From: Calvatia gigantea
Taxonomy: Eukaryota; Basidiomycota; Agaricomycetes; Agaricales; Lycoperdaceae
Assembly (NCBI GenBank): GCA_025093985.1
Contig: JACAAK010000008.1
Span: forward strand, 1,116,001 to 1,180,000
DNA: 64,000 bases
Direction of reading: 5' to 3'
Part shown: positions 1 to 12,300 of the stretch, in pieces
How the letters are laid out: every line of letters begins with the position of its first letter
How positions within the stretch are numbered: the stretch's first letter is position 1
Program-made: the position numbers and the translations under genes
Notes under the pieces: model-generated
Seen by the model: the letters and a program-made list of their open reading frames with translations, nothing else
Told to the model about the DNA's origin: nothing
Database searches by the model: none

Positions 1-1209
1 ATTCTGTCAGACAACCGACAATTCCGTCGCACACTTGTCGCATCTCCAGTGTTTTTCTCGCTTTCCATGTATTATTTTTTCCCATCAGAGGACTATTTAT
101 CAGGATACCGATCACACGAGCACTTTTTCCAACCGTTATGAAAAATAGGCAACCGCAACCATTTCGCTCAACCTCCAACCTTTCATCACCCATTACACTG
201 TTTTCGGACAGTATTATATTCACACAGATTCGATGGGTGCAATGAATATGCTCCCTTCGACCTTCTTGGTAGAATACTGGAGATCATCCTCAGTGTCCTG
301 CTTCCTGATTGGTACATAGCCTTGCTGGCGAAACCCCATTTCATGTATCCTGCTTATTTAGCTCATCTTGTTGGGTGCGCCGCTGATGAGGTCGCTAAGG
401 CCTAAGGTTTCTGATTTAACTTTCTACGTTGCGGATAGTGATAGGTGTTGCTTTCAACCGCTCGCTCGAAGGATCCTGAAGTTACGTTGCAGCTGGATAG
501 TGGATACTCAGGTCGGTTCCAGGCGGGAATACTGGGTTTAAAGGTTGTTTCCCTCGAGTTTCAAGTATCGCCGGCCCGCAAGGAAGCCGGAAAATGTTGT
601 CCGCCCATTGCCGTCAACTCTTAGTCGAAAGGGTTGGCGGGTTTAAATCCCTGAGTGGTTCCGCGTGGTTCGGCGCTCTTGTTCTCTGTTTTGTGATATC
701 TCGGGGTAGGGCCGACGGCAGCATGAGTAGCATCAGTCACATTAGATTCAAAACCACAGGTTCTGTCAGTTATATCAAAGAATTTGCCCATACGAGACAC
801 AACGCTCCCGCGTAGAGACTCCCAAGTTTATATTAGGTTAAGGATCATGAGAAAGATGTGATGTGACAAAATTTTCGGATCTTTTTTGTAGCAGCTTTTT
901 CTGAAACATGGTCAACCGCAATGACAGTGATGCGCCCGGAAAGTTCTTGGCCTCCTCCAGGATACTATCGTGTGACGGAGAAGTGAGGGGAATAGCGTCG
1001 CCAGGGTATTGCCATAAACTATTTCGAGGTGTGGAGTTTGAGTGTGATCTGTTCAGGGTTGCGGTTCAACAAAACACGGGACAACAAAACTTCCTACATA
1101 CACGCTGACTGGTACGAGAGTCTTGTCCATCTTTCCTTTCCCTCCTCATTCAACTGTTGCAGGCTTTTCTCCTAACTTTCTTCCTTCGTTCACATCCCGG
1201 TCATTCATC
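1..1209. other. Left-edge stretch without a recognisable gene
   Basis: I see no supported coding gene here. Open frames are short (under 75 codons), carry no recognisable motif and lack splice-linked continuations. The last 100-150 bases are pyrimidine-rich, consistent with the promoter and 5' UTR of the downstream methyltransferase gene. Confidence 0.6.
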
Positions 1210-2468
1210 ATGCCTGGCGTCTGGCAGCGACACCCCCGCTACTCCTTTCTTGTGTTTTGCGTCCTGGTCACGACCCTTTACCTCCTCGTCCCAGTTCAGC
1301 ATGAAACTCTTGCCCCGACGCTCTTTTCTATGACTGATAATGACCTACCTCAACGCATGGAACGTGCCAACCACATCTACGACAAGGTACTTGACGCTCG
1401 CAAGGGACTTATTAAGAAATTCGGGCCAACAGCCCAAGATATTGTGCCGTAGGTGTCCTCCAGGTCTTACACGTTTGATTCTAAACCAATTCTCTCGATA
1501 CCTAGATTCCCCGAAGACAAGAGGCCTTGGCCTCCTTATACCCTCTGTGCGTATAGTGGGCTTTGTTGAGTGATACTCAATTAAACATTATATTGGATAC
1601 AGGGGACTTCTTCCCAGCCGCGTTTAACTGCCCTCATGAAGTGGAACGTCACGGTGCTCTTGGTGATGGTGGTAAATGGGTGTGTGGGTTGTCTCGCGTC
1701 CGCGAGAAGTCCGATTGTGTGGTCTATTCATTCGGTGCGTTGTTTCTCCGCCTTCCCACCATGTGTCAGCAATTGACTAACTTCCTTTAGGCATTAACCT
1801 TGAATCCTCCTTTGAGGCTGAAATTTTACGCAACACTCGTTACTGTCAAATTTGGGGCTATGACTTCAGCGTCAAATCATTTGGCCCGGAAATTCCTTCT
1901 GAGAGCGCGCACCGCACTCATTTCAAGGCTTATGGCCTCGCCGGCGAGGAGGCCCATGGTCCCGAGGATAAACATCCCATGTATACTCTTGAGTCCCTTA
2001 TGAAAATGAATGGTAAGTTATCAAGTTCTTCAACTTCTGGATACTCTTGTTTACTGCTCTTTAGATCACGAATTCATTGACATTCTTAAAATCGATATTG
2101 AGAGCTGGGAGTTCGAGACCCTTACTGCGTTCATTAAACCCTACCTAGAGAGTGGCAAACCCCTGCCTTTCGGTCAGCTCCAACTTGAGATCCATGCCTG
2201 GGACAAGTCATTCGAAATAATGTTGGGATGGTGGGAAATGCTCGAAGAAGCTGGTTTGAGGCCATTCTGGACAGAAGTAAGTCCTAGGTCCAGCTCCATC
2301 TTCTAAGCTACTCTCTGACGTTTAAAACAGCCTAACATGGTCTACGCTAACTACAACCGCGCCGGACCAGCTGTCCTTGCTGAGTACTCCTTCATTAATG
2401 TTAAGGGCGACAATATCTTCATCAAAGACCCTCCCCATCCTTCCCACGACAACACGGAGCAGAATTAA
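1210..2468 (+). CDS. Methyltransf_22-type membrane-anchored methyltransferase
   Basis: Predicted SAM-dependent methyltransferase-like protein; substrate unknown. The ATG at 1210 is chosen because an N-terminal hydrophobic segment follows at about residues 12-28 (FLVFCVLVTTLYLLVPV), giving a type II signal anchor. An upstream in-frame ATG at 1123 only adds a low-complexity leader. At least six exons join in frame: introns near 1449-1505, 1547-1602, 1735-1790, 2012-2064 and 2277-2330. The domain shows GALGDGGKWVCGLSRV, then VVYSFGINLESSFEAEIL, YDFSV and the acidic DHEFIDILKIDIESWEFETL block typical of Methyltransf_22 (METTL24-like) proteins. The product is roughly 320 residues and looks intact. 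Family placement is from motif recall; catalytic activity is inferred. Confidence 0.85.
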
Positions 2469-3406
2469 TAGGCGCGGGGTGTCTGGCAACTAATTCCTGA
2501 CCATACACCAAGCCATAGGATAAAAATGGTCTTTGTATATAGGCCAAGGATTCTGATACTATCTCTGCTAATTCTTACTGCAGTTACCGCACTCCTACCC
2601 TATCGTTCGACCTCCAATTCTTTACCCCTTCCATGGATTCTCCGACTATCGTCCTTGATTAGTCATCCAGTTTTGATAGACTCCACCTTCAAATATTACT
2701 TGGGCTTCTGGTAGTTTTTGTCAGAGTGACTCTCGCAAACCCTCGATAGCACCTTCCACCGCCTGTTCGGTGGGGTCAGGTTCCAAAGAATTTTGACGGT
2801 AGCTATGTTGCAAACATGCAGAGGCTATTATTGTCCTTGCCTACACCATCATACTTAGGGGAGATGAAAATAAATGGACCTGTAGAACACCTCGGCTCCG
2901 CGATGAGCGCCCGCTGCAACGACGCACGCCATCCAGCTCGAGTCTGCTCGACATAATCCATCAAACAATCCTCCCCCAAAGACCAGGTTCACTGACTATA
3001 ACTTTTCTACACTAACCACTGTCGTTGCTTATTCGTCAACTAATCACCGTTGACCCCACAAACGCCAGGAGCCGACCACAGAAGGAAGGCCTCATAATAA
3101 CCATGACAACGTCATCTCAACGCAACATCGAATGCGATTACTCGCCTGGTATTAATCACTCTCAGGCAGGCCGTTGTTGCACCAGAAGTAGACTCCGCCG
3201 TGGGGACAATGTGGCTTTCTCAAGGCAAGCTTGGAGGTCCTCGTTGCCAACACGCGCTCGCCTACTCCCCCTCGTGCTTGGCGTCCCTCAATCCTTATAA
3301 CTGTGGCCTGAGATCACTCTATTAACCACTTTGTTGTTCAGCCCTGTCTTTTATTCGCCTCCCTAGACCATTTATTCGATCAGTTGTTTAGTTGTTCAAA
3401 TCCGAA
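2469..3406. other. Intergenic, no gene seen
   Basis: Between the methyltransferase gene and the first MARVEL-like gene. Open frames at 2526-2714 and 3025-3300 have no recognisable protein features or splice partners. Presumed 3' UTR plus promoter sequence. Confidence 0.6.
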
Positions 3407-4202
3407 ATGTTGCCAAGGCTGTCCTTCGAAATTCCTCCTGTTAGACTGGGCTTGTACATAGCCTTGGTGCGTCGTCCCGTCGTGTTATTAAATGATCTTA
3501 TACAATGGCTCAATCGCATATCCTCGCTAGACGTTATTCTCGGTCATCCTGTTTTGTCTCTCAGCAGCGAGGTTGAGATATACGACGCACCTACCATCCG
3601 GCGACCCGTTAAACAATGGGAGGTCCTTCTATGGTGTGTACATGGCTTCAATAGCGCATTTCCCCCTCACAGACCCCATCTGTCCCAAGACCCCGTTATT
3701 GCAGAACTTTTATTTGCAACACTCGTCACAACAATCTGGTGTATTTTTGGGTGAGTGGTCTCGGTAACGTAGTTTACGGGACGCACCTTAACGCTCCGAA
3801 TACCCCCAAACCAGCATAACAGCCATCTTCAAGCGCCTCGAATTCCGTTTCTTTACCACGTTCCTTGGTGAGATTGTGGTCCTCACCGTCCTCTGGCTAT
3901 TCTGGATTATTGGTGCTGCGGTGGCTACAGTACGTCCCACCATTCCTTTCCGAATTGTCCTGTAGTTCACTTATATTGACCAGTCCATCTGGGGAGACCT
4001 ATCTTGGTGCCAACAATTCCGCCAATGTCAACTCTTGACTGCGGTTATCGCATTCTCATGGTTGGGCTGGATTACGCTAACCGCGCTTCTGGTCATAACT
4101 GTGTTATTCAGTATTGCGAACAGCGCACTTCAGCAGCCACTGCATGGACGATGGGACCCGAGGATAAGTACATACTCGAGTCGGAGGACGAGTCGAGTCT
4201 AG
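3407..4202 (+). CDS. MARVEL-like four-TM membrane protein, copy 1
   Basis: Small integral membrane protein of about 185 residues with four hydrophobic segments, resembling the fungal MARVEL-domain family; precise role unknown. Five exons are inferred: 3407-3466, 3531-3633, 3690-3750, 3815-3929 and 3984-4202. Key blocks are LFSVILFCLSAARLRYTTHL (TM1), DPVIAELLFATLVTTIWCIF (TM2), EIVVLTVLWLFWIIGAAVAT (TM3), then WGDLSWC with paired cysteines in the loop and LTAVIAFSWLGWITLTALLV (TM4). The second exon is read in a different frame from the long open frame beginning near 3407; homology to the neighbour at 5109 decides this. The next gene is a tandem paralogue. The MARVEL label rests on TM layout and the loop motif. 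Confidence 0.8.
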
Positions 4203-5108
4203 TCCAGAGAACGAATGGGACATGGTTGGGCTTGGCTCGTTGCGCACGACGATAATAATTGATAAGATGTAGTTTTCCTCTTATTCCACTCTAACTCTGG
4301 AGATGATTTTATGATGGGGAACCGCCACAGATATATATAGTTCTGTGACTTTAGATGATTATGGTGTAGTTCGAAAAAGTTGGAATTATCCCGTGGCATA
4401 ACCCACAGTGCACTCCAAAGAGTGCTAGTGAGGAAGGAGGGGGCCTTGCATAAAGACAAATTTGAGTTCACCCGAAACTTGCTATAAACATCGTCCTTGT
4501 TATACCAACTCAAACGAGAGGGTGTATCACAGCGGCTCACTACTTAGTTCCGGCTCCCGTGATCATCGATGAACTCCACCTCCGAGCCAGGAATGACGAA
4601 AATTCATGAATCAGCCTGCTCCAAACAATTTTTTTCAGCCCGCTGGTAGCCTACGCCTGCAAAGAGTTGCCCGAAACATGGCTCCAAGCTATCAAAATGG
4701 ACCCACATGCCATTCTTCCACCTCCGGCCGAATTCGGATCCCATTCCAGAAAGAATGCAGACATCACCATTTCATCTGAATACAAATAAGAGGTTCTCTG
4801 CCTTGGTATTGGGCGAGAGTGCGTTACAGCAGCAACCGGCCAGTGAATGTCTCTTGGTCAGACGTGTAGCGAGGACTAGTTGGTCCCCGTGCCAGATAGG
4901 CACCGGAGCACATGACGGACTGCAGCCGGGAAAAACTCAGACCAATGACGATCGAAGTACCGACTCGGCTACGACGTCATCTCTCCTACTGGAAATTGCT
5001 ACTATACGAAGAAAGTGGGAGACGCTAGGACCAGAGACACAATGGCATCTTGTCTTATAAACCTCTAATCTCTCGACCCTCTTCCCTCAGTCAGAACTAT
5101 CATCTATC
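4203..5108. other. Intergenic between the two MARVEL-like paralogues
   Basis: Contains short open frames (for example 4707-5060) with no recognisable domain. I see no third MARVEL-like copy or remnant here. Confidence 0.6.
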
Positions 5109-5942
5109 ATGGCGTTCTATGCTGTCCGCACCTTCCTCTATTTGTGGTTTGTAGGTCCAGTTTCCTATTTATGCCAAATTCGGAAGTCATTGATCCGTGT
5201 CTATGATCCGTGTCAAGTTCGCGTTCTCCGTGATCCTTATGGCATTGACCGCATACCGCGTCCGGTACACAAAACGCCTTGATCATCCGGATGTATTAAC
5301 AACCCGCCAGCATTTTTATAGTGCGTTAGCAGCTCTCCGAATGGTACTCCTCTTAATGGCTTTAATTCAACAGATCCCATTGTGGTCGAGCTGTTAGTTA
5401 CAGGTATATTCGGCACGATCTGGTCCATATGGATGTGCGTCTCTAGATCTTATCACCACTTCTATTACTTATGATATTCCCTTAAGGCTCTTTATCCTCC
5501 TCTGTGGACTCGGTCATGGCCCCTTGGCCAGCTACATTACTGAATACGTTGCCCTCTGTCTCCTCTTCGTCATGTCGCTCATCGGCGCCTCCATTTTCAC
5601 AGTAAGCACACTTTTTATAATATCCTTCTGTGGGAAGTTCACGCAGGTGTTTTTGCTATGTAGAGTCAATTCGGCAATTTGACGTGGTGTCGCTCCGACA
5701 AAGTTTGCCGTATCCTCGAAACCATCGAGGCGTTCTCGTGGATTTTCTGGGGCTGGACGCTGTTCTTGGTTTTTGCCAGTCTTCTCAATATGTGGCGAAA
5801 CCACCAGGGCTTCTCGAGTCCTGTACACGGTCGGGCTGATAGTGACGGTACCCGTCCGGAAGTTCGTTCCACTGGTACTCAACCGGTTACAACCTCTGGT
5901 GCTCCCGCTGCTGTGGATCCGGAGCAGCCCGTGCATGCGTAG
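5109..5942 (+). CDS. MARVEL-like four-TM membrane protein, copy 2
   Basis: Tandem paralogue of the gene at 3407, about 199 residues. Exons inferred: 5109-5150, 5218-5320, 5374-5434, 5487-5601 and 5664-5942. Exons 2, 3 and 4 are 103, 61 and 115 nt, exactly as in copy 1, so intron positions and phases are conserved. Segments: FAFSVILMALTAYRVRYTKR (TM1), PIVVELLVTGIFGTIWSIWM (TM2), VALCLLFVMSLIGASIFT (TM3), FGNLTWC loop and EAFSWIFWGWTLFLVFASLL (TM4). The C-terminal tail is longer than in copy 1 and rich in Ser, Thr, Pro and Gly. The ATG is chosen because MAFYAVRTFLYLWF splices directly into TM1. Function unknown; membrane localisation is clear from sequence. Confidence 0.82.
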
Positions 5943-6298
5943 TGAGGAGACGAAAAGGAAAAGGCCTTAATAAGGTTGACCTGGCTAGCTGCATTGTCCT
6001 CCATCTCTCAATGTACTTAACATATGGTCTCTGTGTCTCTGGAAATCTCAACCCTATATATTTCTTTATTCTTCTTCGTTTATGCTAGAACAATATAATG
6101 ACTCTTCATCTTTCCGTTTCATCGACACGGCGTCAGAATCCTACGGCGCTGCCTTCAAACGGCCTCAATATGTTAGTGGTACAGGACAATTACAATAACA
6201 GGACATATGAGAGGGGACATTGTGGTGAGTGATTTCTTTAACAGCACACGTCTATGAATTGTTGGTTTCTTGCATCTTCACCCACAAACCACCCTAGT
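5943..6298. other. Convergent intergenic gap
   Basis: Lies between the 3' ends of MARVEL-like copy 2 (plus) and the P450 gene (minus). No gene seen; presumed 3' UTRs of both. Confidence 0.6.
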
Positions 6299-8704
6299 TT
6301 ACATATCATCCGGTAAATCATGGCGAAGATAATCCAAATAAGATTGGTAGCGCACCGCAAGATACAAAGTCAGGGTCGACTTCGGCCAGACTTTTTCGAT
6401 TCCCTTTCTCCCTGGCGCCAGCCTAAAGTCGTCAGGGGGAAGCGTTCCGGGTGGGGACGCGTCTGTCTCAATGGAGATGGAAGAGAAATTTTGAAGAAGG
6501 CGGACAAGCATGAAGGACATCTCGTTATATGCATACTATAGAAACCGCGGAAAAACAGTTAGAATGAGAGTCGCGACCCCGAAAGAAAGTTGAGGTAGCG
6601 AACCTGTTGACCTAAGCAGATGCGAGGGCCGGCATTGAAGGGGAGGAAGATAAAAGAGTTTTTGACCAGGTATTTTTGAACCCGCTCATCCAGGAAGCGG
6701 TCAGGATCAAACTCCTCAGCTGTGAAGAATCACGTCAGGAGTAGTTGTTAAGGGTATTTAAGAGTATAGCTTACCATCGGGTCCCCAGAGGTCCTTTCGC
6801 CTATGCATCATGAAAACTGAGTACATTGTCCTGGCGGCCAAGGATTCATTAGCATTGAACGTGGTAGACATGGGAATGAACGTACCGGGTCCCGGGGGGG
6901 ACGTAGAAGGGCTTGTCGTTGGGGTCGGGATTAGGCCAAGTAGTCCCATGGACACTCTCGCTGACGAACAATGAGGTTGTTATCAGATATTTTGAAAAAA
7001 AAAATACTTACCGGACATTGAAGGGGACGATAGGATACACACGGAGTGTCTCTACACACGATCATTACGACCCGAGGAGATTAGAAACGATGCAGCAGCC
7101 CACCATTTAGAACTGCGCGGAGGTATTTCATTTCGCGAATATCTTCAAACGTGGGTCGTCTCGTGGGGCCGACGATATCCAAAATCTCTTGGCGCAGGCG
7201 TTCCCTGACATGTGGATACTGTGTAAGGAAGTAGACGACAAATGTGAGGGTTGCAGCAGTCGTATCACGTCCAGCTTGGGCTGGGTGTAAGTGAATTGTC
7301 ACAGGTAATCGGATCGTGTAGGATATACACACCAAGCATAATGTTAAGTCTGTCTGGATGTTAGGAGATCAAGCTGATTGATCACATTAACCAGGGGACT
7401 CACGTTTCGTCCTTTAAAATCTTGGGATCTGAGGTAACCTGAACGAGGATGATCCAATAAGGGTCTCGTCACCAGAGAATTGCGGGTCTTTTTCTTTCTC
7501 CTGACGTCCAGCCATTTCCGTTTTTCTGGATAGCGTCGGCGACAATTGGTTCGATGAAGGCATTGACCGTTTCCATGGGCTTCTTGGTCTTATCACCAAG
7601 CATTTCAAACAGGGGCCAGATCCAACCATAGCGTTCCCGCTGACTGATAGCATGCTGAGCTTCGAAGAATGCAACCGAAAATTCCTTCGCAAGTCGCGTT
7701 TCGGGGTTTTCAGCAGCGGATGGAACATAAGAGGCGTTGTGAGGGTAAGGAAGGCCAGCCTTGAGACTGTGTACGCAATGACCGAAGAGGAATTCGGTGG
7801 CAGAATCGAGGGTGAAGCGGGACATAAGGTCCTGGAAGTCCACTGCGTAACCCTCGCGTAAGCGGGCCTTGAGTTGTCGAATCACAACCTCGGCATGGTG
7901 ATCGAAGAGTTCAAAATCGCTTATTCTGTCGCGCGTAAATGCTGGCCTGGTAATAGAGCGATGGAACCTGTATATCATTCAGCACCGGGTTAAATTACGA
8001 TGATCACTCCTTACTTCCACATATCACCTGTAATTTATGAGAAATTATGCTGACAGATCGCGAGTCTCTGGCTTACCGTCAGAGTTGAATACGCCAACAC
8101 CAAGAACACCTGCCATATTCTGTTGGAACCTTCTACCTGATGGACATCGGTATCAGAATAGTATTTTTGGACGTTGTACTGCGCTATCAACTAACCTTTG
8201 ACATAGTTCTCAAAATCAGTTGCAAGCATGAGCTTTACGTGCTCCGGAGATGCCGAGAAAACAAGATCGGACCACAGTATCCGGATATTAACAACACGGC
8301 CCCATTTTTCGAACAATTCTTCCAAGCCGTCACCTAGCGCCCTCGCTTAGTCGAGGAATATCGTAGTGCAAGGAATGATACATACCTGGATAGCCATAGA
8401 GGAAGTTGTGCTGCAACATCCTTAAGACATCAACGTTGCCCGGCCATTTCCCAAGACCACTCGGAATCATCTTTGCACCCATTGCAGCGGCTTCCCGTCT
8501 GTGTCTGAGCCGGGTGCTTATGATGCGGAGGGTCGCAATGCAGGGAACTGAAGCAATTCCGGCGAGAGTGAGGACCCACGCGGGAATGGGCGTCCCACCA
8601 AGTTGCTCGTTGAGTTTCCCCAAGACATTGGCAGCGAACGCAGGTAGAGATATGAAGCTTAAACCCACCGCAAGGAAATCGATACCGGGTGTAACGACCG
8701 CCAT
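6299..8704 (-). CDS. Cytochrome P450 monooxygenase, CYP63-like
   Basis: Membrane-bound P450, predicted to hydroxylate a hydrophobic substrate. Basidiomycete CYP63-type enzymes are known for alkane, fatty-acid and aromatic oxidation; the substrate here is not deducible. The start [20 protein letters not shown] gives the N-terminal anchor; a further upstream in-frame ATG is ignored. Successive exons give [10 protein letters not shown] (C-helix region), the I-helix [12 protein letters not shown], the ExxR motif ETLR, PPGTR, FDPDRF in the PERF region, and the haem loop [10 protein letters not shown] with the Cys codon at 6616-6618. More than eight short introns are needed; all join in frame. The last exon ends LPDDM. 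The gene looks complete, about 580 residues. It diverges from TFC4 across 677 bp. Confidence 0.9.
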
Positions 8705-9381
8705 GGTAAAACGACGTGAGATCAATAATAAAACGGAATCACGCTCTTCTTGTCTTTTAAGAAGCGTGTGTGGCCCTGGACGCCGCCTGACCACGCAACA
8801 CGGATTATCTTATGTGGAAGCTGTGTGAGATGCTGTGCTTGAACTACAATATTTGTATGTTTCCACTTGTTAGCAATCAGTAGATGTGCCACACGGCCCG
8901 AAGCAAAAATCACAAGCTGATCAGCATTTTAAACAAGAAGCCAACGAAGTTCGACTCAAGGAGGTATTTTATCCCTTGCTTGACATATGAAAAACTTGGT
9001 GGGACTCGTGAGGAACGAATAGTGTGATGTCTTCATGATTGGTGGACGGCCACCGAGACTTTGGATGACTGACACTGGGGCCTGCCGCCTGAGGTCCTGG
9101 GGGTTTAAAGCATTCAAATGTTCGCTGGTCCGAGGGTTGCTGACTGTTCGACGTGGTTCTCACAACTTCTCAGAAGAAGTTGTCCTCAAGGCAAGACCTA
9201 GATCCTCTGTGTTTGTTAGTATATGTATCCCTCTCACGCTACTCGAACCCAATTTTGCCCACGTACTTTTTGCGTTCGGCCCATCGTGTATGAGCGCAAC
9301 ACAAGGATATGACGTAACCACCGCCCCAAATATCCGAATCTACTTCTTGTTCGCTGTGGTCGTAGCCCCTGAGCATCAACT
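8705..9381. other. Divergent promoter region, P450 / TFC4
   Basis: This 677-bp gap separates the divergent P450 (minus) and TFC4 (plus) starts and should hold both promoters. I see no coding gene in it; the frame at 9035-9445 overlaps the TFC4 start in another frame and has no recognisable features. Confidence 0.6.
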
Positions 9382-12300
9382 ATGTCATCGTCCATGGGCC
9401 ACCGTTCTCTCGATGAGGGCGGCCTCAGCGACGAGGAGCAGCTGATTGGTGCGAGTGGATCACGGTCCTTTCACCATGCATTCTAATCATAAAAGAGCCA
9501 GATTCTGACATTGAAGGTTCCGATGACACACAAGAACTTTCCGATGACGAGGAATATCATGAAGGAGTCGAAGAAAGCGAGGAAGAAGAAGATATCCCGA
9601 CATTGGAAGAAGCGAACGCTGAAAGGGAGATCGAAGGAGACTTTGAGCAAGTCCTGAACTCTTTAGAATTTGGCCATGGAACCTGACGTATCTCAGTCGT
9701 TTGATCCAGAACATACGACAGAGTGAGGGGACGAACACAACTGGTATGCTTGCCAAAGATTGGGATATAAACATAGCAGAGAGGGAGGCCGAGTTTCGAG
9801 ATGACCTTCGGGCGGCGTCCGGGGTTGGCAAGAGACGGCGTAAGGTGTGCCTCGAAACATGTTGGACAGTGAAATGTAACTGAAGTTCTGCCATAGAAAG
9901 GACGGACAGCTGGCCCAGTTCTCTCGCAGCAGGTGCAGGCTATGATTGGAGCAGGCAATCAGGCATTCGTGGACAATAACACACCTGAAGCTATTCGGAT
10001 CATGCAAGAAGTCATCCGCATTGAACCCCGCGCTATATCGGCGTGGTCTGTATTAGCAAACTGCTACGAAGATATGGGCCAGAGCGCGAAAGCCTTACAG
10101 GTCCGGATCATGGCTGCTCACCTCCGCCATGATGCTGAAGAATGGGATGCTCTGGCTCGGCAGTCCAGGTAAGGCACATGGATAGAGCGGCAGAGCCTGT
10201 GTCGGGCGCCTTGACTGATTGGACTGGCCTACAGAGACCTTGGATATAATCAACAAGCCTTGTATTGTTATCGAAAGGTTTACAGTCTTGACCCAACCAA
10301 TGTGGATGCTCTTTGGGACCGAGCGTCGTTAGCCAAGAGTATTGGGGAGTACAAAACTGTATGTATGCGCTTATTCACTCTCGTTGTGCTACTTAGAACC
10401 TACAGGCGCGCAACGCCTTTCTGGCAATTCTCAAACGATTCCCACATGATCTCAGCGTCCTCCGCGAACTTCATACGACACTGATCGAACTCTCGGACCT
10501 CACCGGATGTGCAGAGTTATTTCATCGAGCATTTGACCATTACCAGAGGCTTTATCCGTCTGGACTTGCCCAAGCTCCTATCACCAACGCACCCTTAGAA
10601 GGCGGGGGATTCGGTAATCTGGAACTCCTGCTTCTTGCCGACTTGTACAACACAACGAACGAGTATGAGAGTGCCGTTGAAGTGATTCGCAAAGGCACAC
10701 GATGGCTCCAGGGACGGGCTGAACAGAAGTACTGGGACCTCTGCGGGGATGATAGGGAATACGATTTGCCAGAATGGCCGGAAAGAATTGGTAATGCAGG
10801 CGAAGATGCGACAGAGGTGACTTCCGGAAGATTTCCGCTTGACATCAATGCACGCCATCGGCTGGCCATTGCAAGAATTAAAGTTGGAGAAATTGAAGAA
10901 GGAAAGGTATTTTTCCTTCATTGTCCGTCATCGATAGTCGCCGATAAAATGACAGAGGCATGCCGGCGTTATCTTATCTCAAAACGTCAAAGATTTCGCT
11001 GTCCTATTCGCTGAAATCGCAGACGCATATGTCGAGAAGCAGTTATGGGCGGAAGCAAAACCGATATATGAATTGCTTGGAGGTGATCCTGAGGTAGACT
11101 GCTAGGATGCTTCTTGAGGGGATATCTTCTAACCTACCATTTCAGACAAGTAGCTTGTATATTCTGCTTCAAACCGCAACCTGCCGCCGCATGATGGAGG
11201 AGCTCAAAGAAGCCGCAGAAGTCTATGAGCATAGTGAGTTTCTCGGGAACGACCCTCTCCTGAAAGTGTTAAGGTTGACCTCCTTGCAGTCAGGTCGATC
11301 GATCCGACTAACAACGACGCAAAGATGAAGCTTGCTGAAATATATGAAATCATGAATGAACCTCGCAAGGCACTGGAACTTGTCTATGAAGGTTGCCTTT
11401 CATGCACTTAATTATGGCGCTGTAACTCCTGATCATCCCTTCCTCGCAGTCATCGACTCTCGGAAGCGTCGCGGAAAGGGAGACTCCTCGAGCCAGGCAG
11501 GCGATCAATCCAACATCGGCTCCACTTCTCTGTTTGAAGAGAAGGCGCAACCCAAAGTCAAAACTCAAACCCGTGCACCAAGATTAACACATGCACAACT
11601 CAGAGAGCTAGAAGCGCAAAAAGAGGCTGAAGTCATCCGAGGGTATCAACGCCTGCAGCAGCTCTGGCAGGGCATGCTTTCCGGAGGAACTGAGGCTGAA
11701 AAAGAATGGTTAAACGAAGCGGAGAAGCTCGTCGAGACCTTCAGAGAAACGCGTAACTTGTTTTTGACGAGCCGGGTAAGTTTACCCATATAGAAATATT
11801 GGGAACACGTTGAATCAGCAACCATACTAGACGCATCCTTTCCGAGGGATGTTTCCAAGAAAACGGACCAAACAACAGGTGGAGGTGGAAGCCGATGAGG
11901 AAAGAATGGCTTCTCGATTGCAGCTGGATTTGGGTGAGTCGATGCTGTTATCACATTAATGGGCTCGTGACAAAATCTTGTCCGCAAAGAACGCGAAGAT
12001 ATCACAAAGAAGGCTACCAGAAGGGGAGAGAAGCCGGGTGCTGTCGAAGTTTTTCGGGGTGTCTCCTTTGATGACTGGTTGCGAGTATTCATGCAAGTAA
12101 GCCCTGACCGTTCCTTCGTCATAATTCGAATTCTTACCGACGATTAAAGTATTCATTCCTTCTGACAAAACAAGGGCAATCAGACCTTGCGTACGAGGTT
12201 TTAAATCATGTACTCTTATCCAACGCCTACCAGACTCGTGCGAGGCAAGATGTGATTCGGTTGTCTCTCATCAGTGAGTAGCTTATGCCTCAAGGAAACG

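Noticed and set aside
3407..3754. Continuous 116-codon reading through MARVEL-like copy 1 exons 1-3
   Set aside because: Comparison with the paralogue at 5109 shows the TM1 exon is read in another frame after an intron; the continuous frame destroys the TM segment.
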